Shown one piece after another: positions 9,075 to 17,130 of a DNA stretch of 64,000 bases. The position numbers and the translations under genes were made by a program. This stretch comes from CAXGTL01 sp964645705 (lineage in GTDB: Archaea > Nanobdellota > Nanobdellia > Woesearchaeales > CAXGTL01). Numbering within the stretch: the first letter of the stretch is position 1; each line of letters opens with the position of its first letter. The notes beneath the pieces were generated by a model. That model searched no databases, had not been told where the DNA came from, and saw only the letters and a program-made list of their open reading frames with translations. The stretch lies in assembly GCA_964645705.1 (NCBI GenBank), contig CAZYAB010000001.1:1-64000 (forward strand). Direction: 5' to 3'.

Positions 9075-9722
9075 TCCTTCTAAGATAATAAAATTAATAT
9101 TCTCAATTTTTCTTATTTTTCTTTTGATCATTTCAAATGTCTTTGACTTATTTTTATATCCATTTTGTTCAATATAAGGACATTGTAGTAAATTCTCTTC
9201 AGATAATAAATAAGAACGAGTAGTAATACAACAATGGTCTGGTTTACCATTTCTATCAATGCCTTCTAAAAGAACTGCTTTTTCATTTGCTATAAATCCA
9301 AAAAATACCCCTTTTTTACATTGTTTTTCGTGTATTTCTCTATAAAAATCATTACTTCTTGTTAAAAGCCAATGACCAGAAGCATATAATAAATTAATCC
9401 AAGGACCATATATTTCCCCTAAATACCATTTATTTTCTAATATCTCAGCATCTCTTTTTTTTAATTCATCCAATAATATGACTTTTCTTTCGCCATTACC
9501 TATTCTTATTAATTTTTTACATTCAATATTTGTTTTTTCAACAAAACAAAGATAATCATTATCTAAAGTATACTTAGCAACCACTTCAATATGATTCTCA
9601 TCATAAACAATAGAAAGATGCTCAACAACATCAATTAGTTTAGCTTCTTTGAAAAATTTATTTTTCTCTTCAATTTTCTCAAAATCATTTATGCTTAATA
9701 CTTCTTCAAGTCTTTGTACCAT
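9063..9722 (-). CDS. hypothetical protein, 219 residues
   Basis: I do not recognise this family. The product is soluble: no membrane segments or signal peptide. It is mixed alpha/beta and acidic at the N-terminus, with an aromatic-rich middle (GPWINLLYASGHWLL) and four Cys in the second half, including DHCC. The pattern could be a small enzyme-like or ligand-binding domain, but no catalytic motif is convincing. The 3' end overlaps the stop of the PIN-ATPase gene by 12 bases on the opposite strand. Upstream is an A/T-rich divergent promoter shared with serS. Codon use resembles the neighbours. Confidence 0.75.
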   Translation of the reverse strand: MVQRLEEVLSINDFEKIEEKNKFFKEAKLIDVVEHLSIVYDENHIEVVAKYTLDNDYLCFVEKTNIECKKLIRIGNGERKVILLDELKKRDAEILENKWYLGEIYGPWINLLYASGHWLLTRSNDFYREIHEKQCKKGVFFGFIANEKAVLLEGIDRNGKPDHCCITTRSYLLSEENLLQCPYIEQNGYKNKSKTFEMIKRKIRKIENINFIILEGLNP

Positions 9723-9817
9723 TTTAATAGTAATTTTGTATGATGTTTAAATTTATAAATTTTCCGAAAAAATCCTGGTTTTTTCAAAACAAACACAGGC
9801 ACATTTCAACAGCAAAG

Positions 9818-9854
9818 TTTATATATAACAATACACGACATATATTAAGGTGAT
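9818..9854 (+). promoter_or_regulatory. serS promoter and Shine-Dalgarno site
   Basis: TATA box TTTATATATA at 9818-9827 and Shine-Dalgarno AAGGTGAT at 9847-9854, six bases before the ATG. Together these give a short leader of roughly 15 bases. Confidence 0.6.
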
Positions 9855-9860
9855 AGATAA

Positions 9861-11141
9861 ATGATTGATATTAATCTCATAAGAACTAATCCTAAACTAG
9901 TAAAAGACAATATAAGAAAAAAGTTCCAAGATAAAAAACTACTTCTGGTTGATAAAGTTAAGAAACTAGATGAAGAATGGAGAAAACTAAAACAAGAATT
10001 AGATAAATTAAGACACGAAAGAAACAAAGTTTCAGAAAAAATCAACAAAGCAAAAAAACAAGAAAAACAAGAAGAATTCCAAAAACTAATAAGAAAAGCA
10101 AAACAAATTCCAGTTGACATAGAAAAGATAGAATTCAAAGCAAACAAACTAAAAAAGCAAATAAAAGAAATAATGTATATAATTCCCAACATTATTCACA
10201 AAAGCGTTCCCATAGGTGAAAATGACAAAGAAAATGTTGAAATAAAGAAGATAGGCACACCAAAGAAATTCTCATTTCCAGTTAAGAGTCATGTTGAACT
10301 AGGTGAAGAATTAGGAATGTTGGATTTTGATACATCAGCAAAAACATCTGGCAAAGGCTTCTACTTTCTAAAAGGAGACATTGCATTATTAAACATGGCA
10401 ATGATTAACTTTGCAAGAGACCACATGGTTAAGTATGGTTTTGAATATGTTGAACCTCCTCTGATGATCAGAGAAAATATATTAACAGGTGTTTATTCTC
10501 ATGAAGAAATAGAACAAATGTCTTATAAGATAGAAGGGGAAGATCTTTTTATGATTGCAACATCAGAACATCCATTGATTGGTCAATTCATTAACAAAAC
10601 TTTGGTAAAAAGTGAATTGCCAATAAAACAAACAGCTTATTCAATGTGTTTTAGAAAAGAAATTGGTTCCCATGGTATTGATGAAAAAGGAATTTACAGA
10701 ACTCATCAATTCAATAAACAAGAAATGATTCTTATTTGCGAACCAGAAGATTCATACAAATGGTATGACAAGATGTTGCAATATTCAATAGAAGTATTCA
10801 AAGCTTTAGAAATTCCAATTAGAATCTTTGAATGCTGTTCAGGTGATTTAGCTGATTTGAAAGCAAAGTCATGTGATTTAGAAGCATGGTCTCCACGTCA
10901 AGATAAATATTTTGAAATCACTTCATTGACAAACATGGAAGAAGCACAAGCTAGAAGATTAGGAATAAAGGTTCAAGATAAAGACAAGAAATATTATGCA
11001 CACACATTAAACAACACAGTTATCGCAACTTCAAGAGCTTTGGTATCAATCATGGAAAACAATCAACAAAAAGATGGTTCAATAAAGATTCCAAAAGCTT
11101 TGTGGCCTTATATGGGCGGGAAAAAGGTTATTAAGAAATAA
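9861..11141 (+). CDS. serS: seryl-tRNA synthetase
   Basis: This 426-residue class II synthetase of the common (bacterial/eukaryal/most archaeal) type charges tRNA-Ser. The N-terminal 110 residues form the Lys/Glu-rich antiparallel coiled-coil arm that reads the long variable arm of tRNA-Ser (starts MIDINLIRTNP). The catalytic core shows motif 2 (FRKEIGSHG...YRTHQFNKQEM) and motif 3 (TSRALVSIMENNQ, then IPKALWPYMGG). Length and motif order are normal. The start is set by AAGGTGAT upstream. It is monocistronic or co-transcribed with the small zinc-ribbon gene downstream through a 109-base spacer that holds a stable hairpin. Confidence 0.97.
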   Translation: MIDINLIRTNPKLVKDNIRKKFQDKKLLLVDKVKKLDEEWRKLKQELDKLRHERNKVSEKINKAKKQEKQEEFQKLIRKAKQIPVDIEKIEFKANKLKKQIKEIMYIIPNIIHKSVPIGENDKENVEIKKIGTPKKFSFPVKSHVELGEELGMLDFDTSAKTSGKGFYFLKGDIALLNMAMINFARDHMVKYGFEYVEPPLMIRENILTGVYSHEEIEQMSYKIEGEDLFMIATSEHPLIGQFINKTLVKSELPIKQTAYSMCFRKEIGSHGIDEKGIYRTHQFNKQEMILICEPEDSYKWYDKMLQYSIEVFKALEIPIRIFECCSGDLADLKAKSCDLEAWSPRQDKYFEITSLTNMEEAQARRLGIKVQDKDKKYYAHTLNNTVIATSRALVSIMENNQQKDGSIKIPKALWPYMGGKKVIKK

Positions 11142-11170
11142 AAAAACAAAACTCATAAAGATTCATATTT

Positions 11171-11225
11171 ACCTCGAGGTTAAAAAAAAAGGTGATATAA
11201 CATAGGGCTCTTCGGAGTCCTGTGT
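11171..11225 (+). promoter_or_regulatory. palindrome and TTCG-loop hairpin between serS and zinc-ribbon gene
   Basis: ACCTCGAGGT (11171-11180) is a perfect 10-base palindrome. Twenty bases on, ACATAGGGCTC (11200-11210) pairs with GAGTCCTGTGT (11215-11225) in an 11-bp stem. The stem has two G-U pairs and is closed by a TTCG tetraloop (11211-11214). It could be the serS terminator/processing site or a leader structure of the next gene; a weak GAGGAA Shine-Dalgarno follows at 11242. Confidence 0.55.
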
Positions 11226-11250
11226 TTAAAAAAACAAAAAAGAGGAACAG

Positions 11251-11553
11251 ATGGCATCAATACATCCGCTGATATTCATAATAGTAGGAGCATTTGTTAG
11301 CATTACTTCTTATTTTATGACAGATGATAAATATAATTATTCACCATTTCTTTATGTAGGTATAATCTTTGCAATATACGGTATTGTAAAATGGTTTATA
11401 CTTGATAAAAAAGAAAAATCAAGACACAAAAAACAAAAAACAACAATACCTAAACAAATAAACAGAGACAGACCAATATATTGCTATGATTGCAAAGTGC
11501 ACATGCCTGTCAACTATAGATTCTGTCCATTTTGTGGTAAAAGAGTACAGTGA
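11251..11553 (+). CDS. small membrane protein with C-terminal zinc ribbon
   Basis: This 100-residue protein has two membrane helices (about 5-25 and 33-52) and a basic linker. It ends in a zinc ribbon with CxxC pairs (YCYDCKVH and FCPFCGKR). Such double-membrane/zinc-ribbon proteins are common in archaea without an assigned role. A GAGGAA Shine-Dalgarno lies upstream. It sits 44 bases before orc1/cdc6, and the TATA box for that gene begins just after its stop codon. Confidence 0.8.
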   Translation: MASIHPLIFIIVGAFVSITSYFMTDDKYNYSPFLYVGIIFAIYGIVKWFILDKKEKSRHKKQKTTIPKQINRDRPIYCYDCKVHMPVNYRFCPFCGKRVQ

Positions 11554-11565
11554 ATCACCAAAATC

Positions 11566-11597
11566 AATATAAACACTAAATTCTTTCCATATATAAA
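11566..11597 (+). promoter_or_regulatory. promoter for leaderless orc1/cdc6 mRNA
   Basis: TATA-like AATATAAAC at 11566-11574, centred about 28 bases before the ATG at 11598, with no Shine-Dalgarno sequence in between. Transcription would start at or next to the start codon. Confidence 0.5.
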
Positions 11598-12668
11598 ATG
11601 GGGTTATTTGATAATATGTTAAAGGACAATGAATCATTATTTCTAGACACTGTTGCTTTAGACTATGACTATATACCAAAACTCTTACCTTATAGAGAAA
11701 AAGAACAGCATAAAATAGCAAACAGCATAAAACCATTATTCCAGAAAAGAAATGCAAAAAACCTTCTAATATACGGATTACCAGGAGTAGGCAAAACAGT
11801 TGCAACAAAACATGTTTTAAAAGAATTAGAAGATGAAACAGACGAGATAATACCAATATATGTTAATTGTTGGACACATAATTCATCTCATAAAATAATC
11901 TGTCAAATCTGTGAGCAATTAGGTTATAAATTTATCCAAAACAAAAAAACAAATGAGTTATTTACAATAATCAAAGAAAAACTAAACAAAGTAGGAGTAG
12001 TTTTTTGTTTTGATGAAATAGATAAGTTAGATGATTTTGATTTTCTATATTTTATATTAGAAAATATATACAGATCATGCATTATTTTAATAAGCAACTA
12101 TAAATCATACTTAAACAATTTAGACAGCAGACTAAAATCAAGATTAACAGGAGAATTTCTTGAATTCAAATCATATAATGAAGCACAAACAGTAGGCATA
12201 TTAAGAAACAGATTAAAATATGCATTTGTCAGCAATGTTTGGGACGAGGGTGCTTTTAATATGATTGCAGAAAAAACATGGCTAATGCAAGACATAAGAT
12301 CAGGATTATACTTGTTAAGAGAATCAGGCAACTGTGCAGAAGATCAATCATTAAAAAGAATAACAACAGAACACGTAAAATCAGCAATAAAAAAACTAGA
12401 CGAATTTTCTGTCAAAGACAAAAAAGATTTGGTTGATAACACAAAATTTATACTAGAAATCATAAAAAATAATTCCAACACAAGGATAGGCGATTTATAC
12501 AAATTATATGAAGACAAAGGTGGCAACTTATCATACAAATCTTTTACAAGACACATTGATAAACTAGAAAAAGGCAATTTTGTAAAAATAGAAAAAAGAG
12601 CAGGGTATGGCGGAGCAACCAAGATAATAAGTTTTAAAGAGAAGGAGAAGAAGTTGAGTGAATTCTGA
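11598..12668 (+). CDS. cdc6: Orc1/Cdc6 replication initiator AAA+ ATPase
   Basis: 356 residues. Walker A is GLPGVGKT (60-67), Walker B is CFDEID (around Asp139), sensor 1 is ISNYKSYL, the arginine finger region is SRLKSRL, and sensor 2 is in the lid. A winged-helix domain fills the last ~90 residues. This is the standard archaeal origin-binding initiator, though on the short side (usual about 390-420). The mRNA looks leaderless. Archaeal origins often lie beside such genes. The flanking spacers are short, and I see no clear origin recognition box; the 168-base downstream spacer holds inverted repeats (see rpsB leader). Confidence 0.93.
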   Translation: MGLFDNMLKDNESLFLDTVALDYDYIPKLLPYREKEQHKIANSIKPLFQKRNAKNLLIYGLPGVGKTVATKHVLKELEDETDEIIPIYVNCWTHNSSHKIICQICEQLGYKFIQNKKTNELFTIIKEKLNKVGVVFCFDEIDKLDDFDFLYFILENIYRSCIILISNYKSYLNNLDSRLKSRLTGEFLEFKSYNEAQTVGILRNRLKYAFVSNVWDEGAFNMIAEKTWLMQDIRSGLYLLRESGNCAEDQSLKRITTEHVKSAIKKLDEFSVKDKKDLVDNTKFILEIIKNNSNTRIGDLYKLYEDKGGNLSYKSFTRHIDKLEKGNFVKIEKRAGYGGATKIISFKEKEKKLSEF

Positions 12669-12674
12669 GTTAGA

Positions 12675-12836
12675 TTTATAAACAAAACCACTTTCTATCT
12701 ACATATTAGCTCGTTTTCAGGATAGCACTTCGGTGGACTGAAAACAACTGTATTGGCTGATAATAAATACAGTATGAATATAATTCTACTGTAATAAAAT
12801 ATGTGTATGGTGTATACATAATTGGAGGAAAGAACA
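12675..12836 (+). promoter_or_regulatory. rpsB promoter and structured leader with alternative hairpins
   Basis: A TATA-like TTTATAAAC (12675-12683) precedes three clear stems. P1 pairs 12713-12720 with 12738-12745 (8 bp) and encloses CAC-TTCG-GTG. P2 pairs 12747-12754 with 12766-12773 (8 bp perfect). P3 pairs 12801-12807 with 12813-12819 (7 bp, one G-U). An alternative stem pairs 12768-12774 with 12787-12793 (7 bp perfect) and excludes P2. The Shine-Dalgarno GGAGGAA is at 12824-12830. This looks like a regulated 5' leader, possibly autogenous S2 control; an origin beside cdc6 or a small RNA are alternatives. Confidence 0.5.
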
Positions 12837-13439
12837 ATGGCAGCTCAACAAAAACAATTTTTAGTACCATCTGATCAATACCTAAAAGCAGGTATTCACA
12901 TAGGTACAAAATTCAAAACAAAATACATGGAAAATTTCATTTACAAGACAAGACCTGATGGTTTATCAGTCTTAAACTTGCAAAAAATAGATGAAAGAAT
13001 AAGAACAGCAATCAATTTCTTGGTTCAATTCGAACCAGAAGAAATAATGATAGTCTCAAGAAGAGAAAATGGTTGGAAAGCTATTAGAAAATTTGCAGAT
13101 TTAATAAACTGCAAATCATATCCTGGAAGATATCCACCAGGTATCTTAACAAATCCTTTGTTAGAAGGTTTTATAGAGCCAAAAGTTTTATTTTCAACAG
13201 ACCCTTGGCCAGACAGAAACTCTGTAGAAGATGCTGTTAGGGTAAGTATTCCAGTGATTGCACTTTGCGATACAAATAACCAATGCAATAATGTTGATTT
13301 AGTAATGCCTTGTAATAACAAAGGTAAGAAGTCATTGGGCTTAATTTTTTACATAATTGCAAAAGAATACATGACAAGAAAAGGCCTTTTAAAAAAAGGA
13401 GATAAGTTTCCTGGATTAGATGAGTTTACAGAGGAATAA
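12837..13439 (+). CDS. rpsB: 30S ribosomal protein S2 (uS2)
   Basis: This 200-residue archaeal uS2 binds the small-subunit head/body junction. Family sequence is clear: YLKAGIHIGT near the start, DGLSVLNLQKIDERIR, RYPPGILTNP, FIEPKVLFSTDP and PVIALCDTNN. Then comes the CNNKGKKSLGLIFYIIAKE helix. The start is ATG 12837 behind GGAGGAA; an in-frame TTG at 12822 lies inside the Shine-Dalgarno and is not used. Archaeal rps2 is often in an operon with L13/S9/RNA polymerase subunits, but here it stands alone behind a long structured leader. Its 3' end overlaps the convergent radB by 14 bases. Confidence 0.96.
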   Translation: MAAQQKQFLVPSDQYLKAGIHIGTKFKTKYMENFIYKTRPDGLSVLNLQKIDERIRTAINFLVQFEPEEIMIVSRRENGWKAIRKFADLINCKSYPGRYPPGILTNPLLEGFIEPKVLFSTDPWPDRNSVEDAVRVSIPVIALCDTNNQCNNVDLVMPCNNKGKKSLGLIFYIIAKEYMTRKGLLKKGDKFPGLDEFTEE

Positions 13440-14091
13440 ACCCTGTTCCCAAAATCTTAAACTTTTTTTCTTTTTTGTCTTTTATCACATGATGTTTTCT
13501 AAGAACACCTAATCTATTACTAGAACTCAACTTAACCAACTCAATCAAACAATCAACATTATCCTTAGTAATCTTTCCACCAACAACTTTAATAGTCTTT
13601 TCCACAGGATCAGTATAAACTTGATTTGTAATCAATACAGGGATATTTTCGTTAGAAATTTGTTTTAATATACTGAACTGATGAACAAGCTGTTTATTAG
13701 CAAAAACATCTCTAACAACTTCTTTTCGATAAAAATTACCAATAGTATCAACTATAATCAAATCAAACTTAGAAAAATTCTTTGCCAATGATCTTATCTT
13801 TTGCAATTGATCATAAAAAGACTTAACTTTTATAACAAAAACATTTTTTAAAAGATCAAGATTATTACAACCAAGCTGTTTAAACCTTTCAACACTAAAC
13901 CCATTTTCAGAATCAACAAAAAGCACTTTACCACCTAAAGCAGCGCATTCGATCGCAGCTAACATTGCTAATGTTGTTTTACCAACAGCAGCTTCCCCAT
14001 AAACACAAGTAATCTTGTTCTTGTCAAAGCCGCCATCTAATAATTCATCTATTACAATACTTCCTGAAGATATTATCTTTGTATAAGGCAT
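13426..14091 (-). CDS. radB: DNA repair and recombination protein RadB
   Basis: This 221-residue RecA-fold ATPase lacks the N-terminal HhH domain of RadA, which identifies RadB. Walker A is GEAAVGKTT (about 30-38), Walker B is FDLIIVDTIG, and VLITNQVYTD follows (equivalent of the L2-side strand). RadB acts as an accessory factor to RadA strand exchange in euryarchaea and related lineages. Its 3' end overlaps the rpsB stop on the other strand. Upstream it faces a GT-C gene across a 100-base divergent promoter region containing an inverted repeat. Confidence 0.93.
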   Translation of the reverse strand: MPYTKIISSGSIVIDELLDGGFDKNKITCVYGEAAVGKTTLAMLAAIECAALGGKVLFVDSENGFSVERFKQLGCNNLDLLKNVFVIKVKSFYDQLQKIRSLAKNFSKFDLIIVDTIGNFYRKEVVRDVFANKQLVHQFSILKQISNENIPVLITNQVYTDPVEKTIKVVGGKITKDNVDCLIELVKLSSSNRLGVLRKHHVIKDKKEKKFKILGTGFIPL

Positions 14092-14111
14092 ATATAATAG
14101 GTAGAAAATAA

Positions 14112-14142
14112 GGGTTTATATTGATTTCTATAATCAAAACCC
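14112..14142. promoter_or_regulatory. inverted repeat in radB / GT-C divergent promoter
   Basis: GGGTTT (14112-14117) and TTGATT (14121-14126) are mirrored by AATCAA (14132-14137) and AACCC (14138-14142), giving a two-part stem or operator. Both divergent genes have A/T-rich promoters around it. It may bind a regulator; there is no direct evidence. Confidence 0.35.
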
Positions 14143-14157
14143 ATATATAACAAAAAA

Positions 14158-14191
14158 TTATATAAACTAAACATACTTTTTATATATATAT
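14158..14191 (+). promoter_or_regulatory. promoter for leaderless GT-C mRNA
   Basis: TATA box TTATATAAA at 14158-14166 lies about 30 bases before the ATG at 14192. The sequence between is purely A/T-rich with no Shine-Dalgarno, consistent with a leaderless transcript. Confidence 0.4.
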
Positions 14192-15709
14192 ATGGGGGCA
14201 AGCAATCATTTTAAGAAAAACCAACATAAATACATTCTACTAGCAATATTTCTATTGACATTATCAATAAGACTTTACTTTGCATTTCAAAGTCCTTATT
14301 TTGAATATGATTCATACCAAGATTTAAGACAAATAGAACACGTAAAGCAAACCTTTGCTCCGTTAATCCATGATGACCTGAGTTATTCAGGCAGGGTAAT
14401 TATAACAACACCATTATATTATTATTTAATAGCATTATTCAACTTAATCATGCCAATTACTTTGATAGGTAAAATTCTGCCAAACCTTATAATTTCAATG
14501 TTAGTATTCATAATATATCTTATTAGTTATCAATTAACTAAAAACAAGAACATATCATTATTCACTTGTTTTATATCGATATTTGTGCCAATATTCTTTA
14601 GTTCAACATTATTTACTTTATCAGCACAACCAATTGCTATCTTACTTATCTTAATGTGTTTTTATTGTTTAATGAGGATTAATGAATCTGAAAAATATGT
14701 TAATCTATTTCTTATAATTGCCATACTCTTGCCATTGATTCACGGCAGTTCTTTATTACTTGTTGCAGGTTTATTATTTTATTTATTCTTAATAAAAATA
14801 GAAGGATTTAACTTAAAGAAATCTGAGATTGAGATCATTACATTTTCTATTTTCTTTATAGCATGGACATTATTCCTCATATTCAAAAAGGCAATCTTAG
14901 TTCACGGTCCTTCAATAATATGGCAAAATTTGCCATCAGAAATACTAAGCCTTAAATTCACAGCAATTGATATAATTAAATACATTTATTATATTGGAAT
15001 AATTCCTTTGATTTTTGGAATATGGTCCGTATATAGGTTAGTGTTTAAACAAAGAGACATAAATTCATTCAAATTCATAAGTTTTCTTTTAACTATTTTC
15101 TTGCTTTTATTTTTAAGATTACTTGATCCTGTTGTAGGCATATCTTATATTGGTTTAATTCTTATTATCTTGTCAAGCAAAATTTTTTTAGAAGCATCGC
15201 AATACATAGAAAAAACAAAAGCAGCAAGATTCAAAAAATGGATATTTGTTATAATACTTATCGCATTTATTTCTACTTCATTTGCATCTACTGTTAATTT
15301 AACTAATCAAAATATAGAAGAACTTCCACAAGAACATGAAATAGACATGTTTAGATGGTTAAATCCTACAATGAAGGATGACGAAGTACTTTTAGCAGGA
15401 ATTAAATATGGGCACATAATTAATTATTACTCTGAAAAAAGGAATGTATTTGATAATAATTTTTTGTACATAGAAAAACCAGGAAATATTCTAAAAGATG
15501 TTAAAAGAATTTATCAGACCAGCTTTGAAGTAGAAGCTGTAAGATTAATAAATAAATACAATATAAATTACATTTTAATCACACCTCAAGAGGGATATGA
15601 TTATGATATAGAAGATTTGAGTTATGGCTCTGATGAAGATTGTTTTAAACTGATTTATAATAGAAATAATATAAAAATTTACAAATTTTTAAATTGTAAA
15701 ACTACTTAA
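14192..15709 (+). CDS. GT-C fold membrane glycosyltransferase (PMT/ArnT-like)
   Basis: 505 residues with about 11-12 membrane helices and an extracytoplasmic C-terminal domain of ~120 residues. The first outer loop carries acidic residues in the usual GT-C place (EYDSYQDLRQIEH), expected to coordinate the polyprenyl-phosphate sugar donor or metal. Such enzymes transfer sugars from lipid-phosphate carriers outside the membrane, here probably for glycoprotein or surface-glycan decoration. It forms an operon with a paralogue one base downstream. The acceptor is unknown. Confidence 0.8.
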   Translation: MGASNHFKKNQHKYILLAIFLLTLSIRLYFAFQSPYFEYDSYQDLRQIEHVKQTFAPLIHDDLSYSGRVIITTPLYYYLIALFNLIMPITLIGKILPNLIISMLVFIIYLISYQLTKNKNISLFTCFISIFVPIFFSSTLFTLSAQPIAILLILMCFYCLMRINESEKYVNLFLIIAILLPLIHGSSLLLVAGLLFYLFLIKIEGFNLKKSEIEIITFSIFFIAWTLFLIFKKAILVHGPSIIWQNLPSEILSLKFTAIDIIKYIYYIGIIPLIFGIWSVYRLVFKQRDINSFKFISFLLTIFLLLFLRLLDPVVGISYIGLILIILSSKIFLEASQYIEKTKAARFKKWIFVIILIAFISTSFASTVNLTNQNIEELPQEHEIDMFRWLNPTMKDDEVLLAGIKYGHIINYYSEKRNVFDNNFLYIEKPGNILKDVKRIYQTSFEVEAVRLINKYNINYILITPQEGYDYDIEDLSYGSDEDCFKLIYNRNNIKIYKFLNCKTT

Positions 15710-15710
15710 A

Positions 15711-17096
15711 ATGAAAATGAATATTAATAAAATAATAGAAAAGCACGGTTTGAAAATAATTATGTTTCTACAACTTGTTATTTCTATTGTCATATTCTCA
15801 ATAAGATACTTTGCTTTTGATAAGATCATGATTGGCAATACTTCATATTTTCATGCAATCAAAGCAAGAGAATTATTAACAAATACTATTAGTTTTGTTA
15901 ATTATCGCCCTTACCAATTCATTTTATCTTTATTTAGTAGACTTTTTAATGATATAGATCTAGCATCTCAAATTTTGCCTATTATACTTTCTCTAATAAG
16001 TATTATTTTATTATACTTAATGCTTAAAAAACTTAAGATAAACCATAGGGTGAATTTCACAACTTGTCTTTTAATGATTATCTCGCCTATTTACATTTAC
16101 ATATCAAATATTTCTAATCAATACATTTTATCTGTTTTAATTATTTTACTTTTATTTTATTTATTTTTGAAGATCAAAAAATCAAACACAATTCTGCCGT
16201 TTTTTTTAATAATTCCATTTTTAGGCATTTTTGAAACAATATTCTCCTCAGCACTATTACTCATTTTGCAGTTACGTGATAAAAATAATAAGAATAAAAG
16301 ACCAATAATGCTAACAATATTAGCAATGTTAATACTTTTATTTTATTTTCCTATAAAAAACTTCGACATTGTCCAAAACAACGAATTTATACTAAAATTC
16401 ATAACTGGTTTTGGAGCATATTTAGGTTTCAGTGTTTTTTCTTTGATATTATTTATTATAGGTATAATTTTTACTTGGAACAATAAAAGAAGATTGATTC
16501 CAATATATTCACTAATCTTATTTCTATTCTTAGTCTTTATTTACTTTGGGCAATATTCTAATGTTTTTCTTAATTTTTTCATTTGTTTTTTTGGCGCAGT
16601 AGCACTTACCAATCTAATAGATTATAAATGGAACCTCGATGTTGTAAGAGACTTAACAATTATAGTGCTAATCTGCGGTTTATTATTTACAACCATTTCT
16701 TATACAAATAGATTAAGCAGAGACATGCCAGATGAACACACAAGATCAATTACTCTAAAAATAGGTGAATTAACACCTGAAAACAGCATAATTCTTACTG
16801 TTGCAAAGAATTCATTTTATGTTCATTATTTTGCAAACAGAAAAACAATAAGCGACATTCATAATCCTAATGAGGATGAAAATGTTATATTTGGTTCGAG
16901 AGAATTTTTAACAGTTACTAATTTACTGGATAAAAATAAAGTAGATTATATCTACATTTCTCCTGATATGAGACAAGAACTTTGGACCTCTGATGAAGAC
17001 GGACTATTATTCTTACTTCCTTTTGAAGAAAGATTTAGAATGAGATATAGACAAAAAGGTCACGAAATTTGGAAAGTAATTGACAATAAGAAATAA
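15711..17096 (+). CDS. GT-C-like membrane protein, paralogue of upstream gene
   Basis: 461 residues, about 11 membrane helices and a soluble outer C-terminal domain in which residues such as ENSIILTV and NKVDYIYISPD resemble the upstream protein. The first outer loop reads MIGNTSYFHAIKAREL, so the acidic residue normally preceding the Ser-Tyr position is Asn. This paralogue may therefore use another residue or lack transferase activity. ATG 15711 follows the upstream stop after one base (translational coupling). It converges on the hydrolase gene after a 34-base spacer. Confidence 0.75.
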   Translation: MKMNINKIIEKHGLKIIMFLQLVISIVIFSIRYFAFDKIMIGNTSYFHAIKARELLTNTISFVNYRPYQFILSLFSRLFNDIDLASQILPIILSLISIILLYLMLKKLKINHRVNFTTCLLMIISPIYIYISNISNQYILSVLIILLLFYLFLKIKKSNTILPFFLIIPFLGIFETIFSSALLLILQLRDKNNKNKRPIMLTILAMLILLFYFPIKNFDIVQNNEFILKFITGFGAYLGFSVFSLILFIIGIIFTWNNKRRLIPIYSLILFLFLVFIYFGQYSNVFLNFFICFFGAVALTNLIDYKWNLDVVRDLTIIVLICGLLFTTISYTNRLSRDMPDEHTRSITLKIGELTPENSIILTVAKNSFYVHYFANRKTISDIHNPNEDENVIFGSREFLTVTNLLDKNKVDYIYISPDMRQELWTSDEDGLLFLLPFEERFRMRYRQKGHEIWKVIDNKK

Positions 17097-17130
17097 AAAA
17101 CTAAAGACTATATATTATCAAAAAACTTAA

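Noticed and set aside
9845..10192. Minus-strand open frame of 115 codons
   Set aside because: Antisense of the serS coiled-coil arm; Phe/Ser-rich product caused by Lys/Glu codons on the other strand.
12822..12836. TTG start for rpsB five codons upstream
   Set aside because: The TTG overlaps the Shine-Dalgarno GGAGGAA; the family start fits ATG 12837.
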